Shown here: positions 57,799 through 64,000 of the stretch, piece by piece
Layout: each line of letters starts with the position of its first letter
Numbering within the stretch: the stretch's first letter is position 1
Notes under the pieces: generated by a model
Told to the model about the DNA's origin: nothing
Database searches by the model: none
Seen by the model: the letters and a program-made list of their open reading frames with translations, nothing else
NCBI RefSeq assembly: GCF_018446385.1
Contig: NC_055991.1
Coordinates: 98,873,712 to 98,937,711 of the forward strand
Direction: 5' to 3'
Source: Zingiber officinale
Taxonomy: Eukaryota > Streptophyta > Magnoliopsida > Zingiberales > Zingiberaceae
Length of the DNA stretch: 64,000 nucleotides
Position numbers and translations under genes: made by a program

Positions 57799-59261
57799 AT
57801 GGCCGGAGCGAATATTCATCCCCCGAAGTTCGACAGAGACTTCGCGACGTGGAAACGCCGGATGGAGGTATTTTTCAAGACAGAATTTGATATTTGTTTA
57901 ATAATGAAATATGGCTATGCAGTTTCAAAAGACAAAGAAGAACTCAACTGGACAAAGAAGGAGCAAGCCGAATTTGTGGCCAATGGAAAGGCGAAGTTCC
58001 ACCTACTCAGCGTGTTGTCGCCCCAGGAGGTAAGTCGGATCGGGAGCTATGATTCCGCTAAAGACCTCTTGGATAAATTCCTAGAGCTTCACGAAGGTAC
58101 CTCAGAAGCTAAGCTAGAGAGGCGCGACATCCTCCGGACCCAGTTAACGAACATCCGGATGAACCAAGGCGAGAAGGTAGCGCAACTCCAAGCAAGGATT
58201 AAGGAGCTAATCACTCAATTAAGCAACCTTGGAGAAGAAGTAATGAACCGGACTCGATCCGGTATGCGCTCAACGCCTTCCCCAGAACTTCAGAGTGGAC
58301 CTCCTTAGTAGATGCGTACTACATCTCTAAGGACTTCGAGGTAAGTACTTTAGAAAATTTGTTTTCTACATTTGAATTTCACGAATCTCGGATTGCATAG
58401 CCCAATAAAGTGGAGAAAGTAAGTCAGAACATTGCCTTGAAGGCAAGAACAAACGATTCTGCCTCTGAAGCCTCGATTGACCAATCGGAAGCGGCACTAC
58501 TGGTAAAGCGTTTCAATAATATTTTTAATTCTAATAAATTTAGATCGCAGACAAAGAGGCATCAACAAAGAAAAAGAATGGTTCGTTGTTACAACTGCAA
58601 CGAAGAAGGGCACATCAAAGATGACTGCCCAAAATTAAAGAAAAAGGAGAAAGAGGAGGAAAAGACAAAGTACAAGAAACCAGAATCCTCCAAGCACAAG
58701 AACCTGAAGGCCACTTGGTCAGATTCGTCTTCTTCCGAATCAGACGTCGAAGCCTTCTCTGGGTTTGCACTAATGGCTAACCATCAGCTGGAAGAAGAGT
58801 CAAGCTCAAAAATGAGCATAGATGAAGGGGGAGGAACTTCAGACGAAGAAAGCGACGATGAAGGGGGAGCATCACCGAGTCAGGTAAGTCAGGTACGTAA
58901 TCTAACGCCTACTCAATAGTTTCAATTTATTAAGTCTCTTTCTAAAGACTTGTTCAAATTAGAAAAAAAAAATGCTGAATTGAAATTGAACCTAGCAAAA
59001 GCATGTCCACTAGAAATGTATGATAATCTAAAATTAGAAAATGAAAAATTAAAAGTTAAAATTGAGAAATTAAAGAATAATGATGCATGCCTAAATAAAT
59101 TTCCAAAATCAAAATTAAGAATTTATGGAAAATTGAATTGGTATATAAGGAAACATCAGGGACAATTTAGGAAAGTCCCCAGAAATTATGTACCCCCTAA
59201 ATTTTTGAATAACCTAGTAGGAAGGAATCTATACTGGATTCCAAAATCCTTGCTAGATTAA
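57799..59261 (+). pseudogene. Gag of element F (copia type, one zinc knuckle), broken
   Basis: The ATG at 57799 opens MAGANIHPPKFDRDFATWKRRMEVFFK, the usual copia Gag start. It continues to about 58245, where a one-base shift moves the frame. The second part runs from about 58260 (SEWTSLVDAYYISKDFEV) with TAG at about 58398 and TAG at about 58916. The zinc knuckle CYNCNEEGHIKDDC (C-X2-C-X4-H-X4-C) is near 58588. Then come an acidic stretch (DEGGGTSDEESDDE), a Lys/Glu coiled coil (KNAELKLNLAKACPL) and the end NLYWIPKSLLD at 59261. The product would be the particle protein; this copy is defective. Confidence 0.85.
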
Positions 59262-59754
59262 AATTTTTTTTTAAGGCTTTCAGAAGAAAAATTAAACGTT
59301 AAAATTTCTTTATGAAGCTTTGTCTAAGGAAGTGGTTGCTGCTCCAATAACCAAGAAGGCCTAGTATCTCGCCACGACCTGAAAGCAGAAATATTGAAAT
59401 AAAATGTTTAATTAACTTTCTGAAAAAGCATTAAAACTAGAATTAAATAATGTTTTGAAAGTTTTCAAACATTTTTAGAAAATTCTGAAAATTATTTTTG
59501 ACTTAGAAGTTATTTTGAAAAATTTTAAAAATTTAGTTTACTTAGATATTTTTACTCATTTTTGCTTAAGTTAAAAATTTGCTAAATATTTTTTAAATAT
59601 CATATTCTCTTATTTTTTTTAATTAATTAGTTACAATTTTATTTATTACAAATTTATGCTTAATATGTTAGTTTAAGTAATTTTCTTTAATTACTGTTTG
59701 TCTATTTTTACCCTAACTTGAACTTGGGTTGATGCACATCAAAAAGAGGGAGAT
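59262..59754 (+). other. 3' non-coding region of element F
   Basis: Very AT-rich, no reading frame. It ends with GATGCACATCAAAAAGAGGGAGAT, the polypurine tract. A similar phrase (TGACACACATCAAAAAG) occurs in element H at about 50783. Confidence 0.75.
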
Positions 59755-60644
59755 TATTGGACCCCATGATTATTTTGATGTGATCAACCAAGTTGGTTAG
59801 GTCCTGCTTCGTGTTTGATCCCTGTGTCTGAGTGTGCAGGAGCTTAGGAGCGTAGGAAGTCGAGCAGAAGACGCAGCTAGCGAGAAGGACGACACGGGAA
59901 GGGAGCCGACAGGCTCGGTGCGTCCGAAGGACGAGAGAGCTGCGGAAGAGTACACCGGTGGGCGAGAAGAACGTGCGCGGCGTTCGAGGGACGTTAAGCT
60001 GGGGAGGAAGCCTGCTCGAGGAGAAGGCTGGAAATTGGGTTCAGGTGAGCCCTATTTCAGTTGGCCGGAATCACCCAAAATAACGGAGCTTCGGAAGTTG
60101 AAGCAAAGAAGTAATTGAGCTGGAAAATCTGCTCAAGGCGCCTTCATCATGGCTTGAAGGCACCTTCACCTTGAAGGCACCTTCAAGGCTTGATGAAGGC
60201 GCCTTCAATTGGTCAAACGTGACCGTTTGTGCGCGGATAGAGTTTTATCCGCTGACTTGGTTGGAGGCGCCTTGGATCTTTGTTGGAGGCGCTTTGGATC
60301 TCCGAGATAGACTTTCCAGGGGCTATAAAAAGGCCCCTAAAGTTAGGAATTAAATAAGAATTCAGAACTCAACTCTGTAATCAATTCCTAGCAACTAGTG
60401 AACGTTCTAAGTGTATAAAAAGGTTTCTCCGCCTACAATGAATGAGACTCTACTAGTGCGATCTTCAACTGCCTTGGATTAACAACCGTCTTGGTTGTAA
60501 CCAAGTTAAACTTCTGTCTCCTCTTTTATTTTCGTCTTAATTTTATTATTGTTGCTGTATTTTTTAGTTGAAAGTTTCGAGGAGGGTACAGTTTAATTTT
60601 GTAGGCAATTCACCCCCCTCTTGCCAGCCTCCGCTGCACCAACA
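59755..60644 (+). repeat. 3' LTR of element F (890 bp)
   Basis: Matches the 5' LTR with scattered transitions and an extra TTTGTTGGAGGCGCTTTGGATC segment (about 60276-60300), a local duplication. Confidence 0.92.
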
Positions 60645-60649
60645 ATGTT

Positions 60650-61531
60650 GTGGTTGAGTTGATGTGCTTCAAGTTTTTGCAGTGCAATCCATTGATGCGA
60701 GAAGAGCTATTTACCCCACTAGCATTGGTCCCAACACCAATACTTGTTGAACTTTTCCATGTAAAAATCACTTAAAATGCTAAGTATATAGTTAATTTTA
60801 ACTCACTTAGACTTTTCTACTATCGAGTATCTCATCATCCTTAACCATATTGCTTAAACATCAAATATAATTTTTGGTTAATTTGATTATTGGTTGATTA
60901 CATGAACATAACTCTACTATGAAAAGACTTTGTGTAAACCACCACTTAAATATATAATAATTGTAAAAATTAATTTGGAGTAGAAAATAATTTAAAATGT
61001 TTGTATGAGTGGTAGAAATTTTAAAAGATTAGAATCTTTTATAAAATTCTAAAATTAATTAAATATTTAGTTAAGGCCAATTAAGATATAGTCCTAATTA
61101 ATATAAAATCAGTTGAGATCCAATAGTTTAGATTGGATCATCATTTCTATTTAACTATGTTGAGATCTTAATAAGACATAATAATAGTTGTATCCCTAGC
61201 CGCCCTTGTCTATTTTTCTGTGTTGGTGTTATCAAAGCTGACCTCTGAAGCCGCCAGTTAGCCAAGTCGTTTTTCTTGCATGTTTTGATAAAGAAGAAAT
61301 CGCTGCATGGACAAAGTAAATTAAGATGCATGGACAAAGTAAACCATATGCCTCTTAATACGTCTCCATAAGGCAATTAGATAAATCAAATTCTACTGGT
61401 AGGCTTAATTTCAAGCATTTGTATTCGTAATAGTGGCCGATTAAGAATCATAGAACATTATTGATTAAAATATCTTAAAATTACAACCTAAAGTTCAACC
61501 GATTGCAAGTAAAAAAAAATGACAAAAAGAT
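60650..61531. other. Intergenic DNA downstream of the methyltransferase gene
   Basis: AT-rich, without a recognised gene. It contains the 3' untranslated region of the minus-strand gene next to 61532. A short direct repeat of GCATGGACAAAGTAAA lies at about 61305-61345. Confidence 0.6.
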
Positions 61532-64000
61532 TTATGTTTCATTCATAGGGTTGCTATGTGCTGACAAATCTGGTTGATCTTGGCCTTGATTTGAAGCTGT
61601 CCAATATGTCTTCACTACCAAAAGAAGCTTCTCTCTTCGAAGAGGACCATCTTCATGATCCACAATTTGGCTGTCCCATCTCATTCCATCAGTGATGCTC
61701 TTGACTTTCACTAACACATCTACATCATCTCTAAAGATGACTGTTCCCTCCGGCCTAAGAATACGGTCCATTTCCAAAAGAATGTCCTCCATTTCACATC
61801 TGGATTAAAGAACACAGCAATGCAAACTTAGGCAGCTATAACAACCTAATTCATATAGTTTATCAAGAATTAAATGGTCAGTACCTTCCGTTGTAAAGAC
61901 TAAACAATGTATCGGCGTGTAGAAGATCATACGTTCTTGGATAGGTAGACATTGCCTCACACCTGCGTTGTGAATTTGCATACAGGAGAAGAGAATTAAA
62001 TGGCATAGAACTAGCAATGGACAACTTACTTGGGAACTCACCAGTCCTGATATATTCCAATAAGTCCGCGCTCGTAGATTACTCCAAGCGTGTTAATTTT
62101 AGCCTCAGAAGGGACGACGTTCATGACCCAAACTGGGTCATCGATGAGAGCCGCAGCAAAGCTACCAAACTTGGCATTCATGTCGAGCAAGTTCCGATAA
62201 CGGCCCTTCTGTCCTAGTTGGTTGATTACAGCCTTATAGTAGCCAAGTCTCTTCTTCCATAGCTCGGTGTCTTGCAAAAACATCTCAGCCGTCACACCAT
62301 CTAGGCTTCCACTGGCAATCCTTGGAGGCACCGCCATTAGTCTCTGGGGCCAGTTTTGCAGTGCGCCACCAGCGATTTCTCTAGTATTGGAAACTTCAGG
62401 CAGAGGTGTGAGGCAAGTTTCCATCTTGGTGTACCTGTAATTATTAAAGACGAAAGTAAAAAAATTAAGTTCAAATATTAAATTCTATTTTGTTGTGTAA
62501 CAAGTGAGGGTGAGGACTAATTAATACGTACCCAGCAGAATCAGGATTGATAACATTGCAGAAGTTTGTTGATCTGAGGACCCTCTTACGTATTTTGCAG
62601 TGTATGTGATTGGTTGGCTTCTGCCATATGGCGATGTCTCCCTTCTCCTTGATCTTCTTCCAGCAGAGGCTCGTAGCCAAGGTTTCAATGTCGTCCTGCT
62701 CAGCTTTCAAGTCTGCCTCTGATCTCTGCCAGCCCTTCCAGTGCCGTCTCCAGTTGATCGGAGGACCTGAGAGGATCCAGTAGCCGCCGGGTCTCAAGAT
62801 TCGGTCAACTTCGATCAAGTTCTGCCCTCCTGTGACAATATGCAAGCGGCATTGAATGAGACAGGAAAACGGCATAGCTAGGCAGAGCGATTAATATATT
62901 GTTACCGTAGAGATGCCATGGGATGAGGCAGCGAGAACAATGGGCCATGTCGAACGCCCGGGCGGGGTAAGGGAGGCGATTTGTGGCGAGCACGCCGATC
63001 ATGGCGGGGACGCCGCGTTCCAGAGCGAATTGGACTTGCGCCTCGTGGGAGTCCCTCGGTGCGAAAGACATGGTTAGGATGTTTCGTGAGAGGAGATACG
63101 CACCCCAGCTTGCTACCTGCATCCGCCATGGCCAAATCACAATCCAAGTTAGCCATCTCGACCAAGTTGCTTCGACTGATGATATTCGACGAACAAAAAA
63201 AACAAAGGATGTCCAAAGGGTGACCACGTTGACGCCCGTTGCACGGAACACGAGATGATTCAAACATATTTTAACCCAAAATCCGAGCATTATCCGGGAA
63301 TCGCGTTGCATGCAAGCGACAGGGCGATCCAACTGCCGCCCGGCCCTAGTGGGCAAAAGTAGTCAAACACTCACCCCGCAGCCGGTGTCGACGGCTGTCC
63401 GAATAGATCCGTTTCGCAGTGGAATAAGCCGCTCGATTTCGTTGATATAGGCGTCAGCGCCGTTGGAAAACATGGTGCCGCCGCCGGGGAACCGGAACTT
63501 GTTCCCCTCGACCCGGATCCAATTCTGGACCGCCTTCTCGACCGTCAGCTCCTTGTGCGGCACGTTAGAAAACCAGGCGGTATCCCGGCTTATCGGCCAG
63601 GGGAACGGCGTCTTGTACCCCGCCGGTGCCGGGATCAGGCACTTGAGCAGCTCCTCCTTCGCCGGGCAGTGCCGCTCCCTGTAGATGAGCCGATCGCGGT
63701 CGAACCGCAGAGACCGGTCTCGGTCCTCGCAGGGCGTGTACTCAGAGTACTTGACGTCGCAGGCCGGGAACTCTCGCACCGCAGGGGCAGCTGCCTTGGC
63801 TTCGTCGACCGTGTGGTGGGCAGCGAAGTCGAGCTTCGAGGCGCTGGCCAACACCTTCTCTTCATCGCACGAGACAGCGTTGAGGACGGTGGATTGGAAG
63901 GAGGTAGAAACGCCACCGCTGTGCTGCCACACGCCGAGAAAGTAGGAAGCGGAGCAGAGGAGAATGACTAAAGCAAAGGGAATGATGTTAACTCGCTTGC
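61532..64000 (-). CDS. Probable S-adenosylmethionine-dependent methyltransferase, PMT family (DUF248), 5' end outside the window
   Basis: Minus-strand exons: beyond 64000-63375, 63116-62906, 62829-62532, 62434-62042, 61962-61885, 61799-61532. All five introns (76-258 bp) have GT-AG ends and keep the frame, giving 623 visible residues. The visible N-terminus is [20 protein letters not shown], a single membrane anchor as in Golgi type II PMT proteins; only the first residues are missing. Family motifs in order: [61 protein letters not shown], the SAM-binding [13 protein letters not shown] across intron 1, [54 protein letters not shown], then a second half with [35 protein letters not shown] and [15 protein letters not shown]. 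It is closest in layout to the PMT15-PMT18 group. These proteins are linked to pectin methylation and cell adhesion; the substrate of this one is unproven. No internal stop. Confidence 0.96.

Larger units (their letters stand above)
56866..60644 (+). mobile_element. Element F: Gag-only copia-type LTR element
   Basis: LTRs are 56866-57733 and 59755-60644, with the target duplication ATGTT at 56861-56865 and 60645-60649. The primer-binding site AGTATCAGAGC (about 57738) matches initiator tRNA-Met with one change. Gag occupies 57799-59261 with one frameshift and two stops. AAAAAGAGGGAGAT before the 3' LTR is the polypurine tract. There is no pol. The first bases of the 3' LTR are TATTGG instead of TGTTGG, a G-to-A change. 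Confidence 0.92.

Noticed and set aside
63463-63971. Plus-strand frames opposite exon 1 of the methyltransferase
   Set aside because: They are shadows caused by the high GC content of the real minus-strand exon.

Overview
This window is intergenic, repeat-dense nuclear DNA of a flowering plant. One host gene is certain: the right end carries most of a six-exon PMT-family (DUF248) methyltransferase on the minus strand, running off the window at 64000. Its first exon is very GC-rich and its later exons are AT-rich. Such a 5'-to-3' GC gradient is common in monocots, so a monocot is my weak inference; the species cannot be named from the sequence.

Almost everything else is LTR retrotransposons, many nested, plus two CACTA-type DNA transposon ends. 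From left to right: a decayed Ty1/copia RT-RNase H fragment with the start of its LTR (1-1336). This is split by an 11.3-kb Ty3/gypsy Tat-lineage element (1337-12638, target duplication ATTTG). The Tat element has gag-pol on the plus strand, a 63-bp tandem array, and a three-exon antisense gene. Next is AT-rich DNA without a recognised gene (12644-14781).

From 14782 to 43836 lie four Athila-like, tRNA-Asp-primed elements of related families. A (14782-25439) is split by E (about 17513-23847, opposite strand). C (30779-43836) carries D (36139-43344, duplication ACCTC) inside its 3' LTR. Between A and C sits a CACTA end carrying a pentatricopeptide-like fragment, itself split by a 4.1-kb solo LTR (26350-30484, duplication CCACG). 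None of the four Athila-like copies has protease, reverse transcriptase or integrase. D and E encode a capsid-type Gag without a zinc knuckle; A and C encode a double zinc-knuckle protein without a capsid domain.

A second CACTA-type end (43837) truncates C. It is followed by copia Gag fragments and an orphan copia LTR (45955-47308). Then come two complete Gag-only copia-type elements: H on the minus strand (48530-55910, duplication CTAAG, intact 489-codon gag) and F on the plus strand (56866-60644, duplication ATGTT, broken gag).

Three unrelated LTR families here (Athila-like, H, and F/G) are filled with short inverted repeats, and F places its TATA box in a hairpin loop. The best candidates for something undescribed are the complementary split of Gag functions between sister non-autonomous families, the antisense gene with its TATA-bearing minisatellite in the Tat element, and the repeated appearance of hairpin arrays in LTRs. 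All assignments come from reading the sequence; no database search was run.
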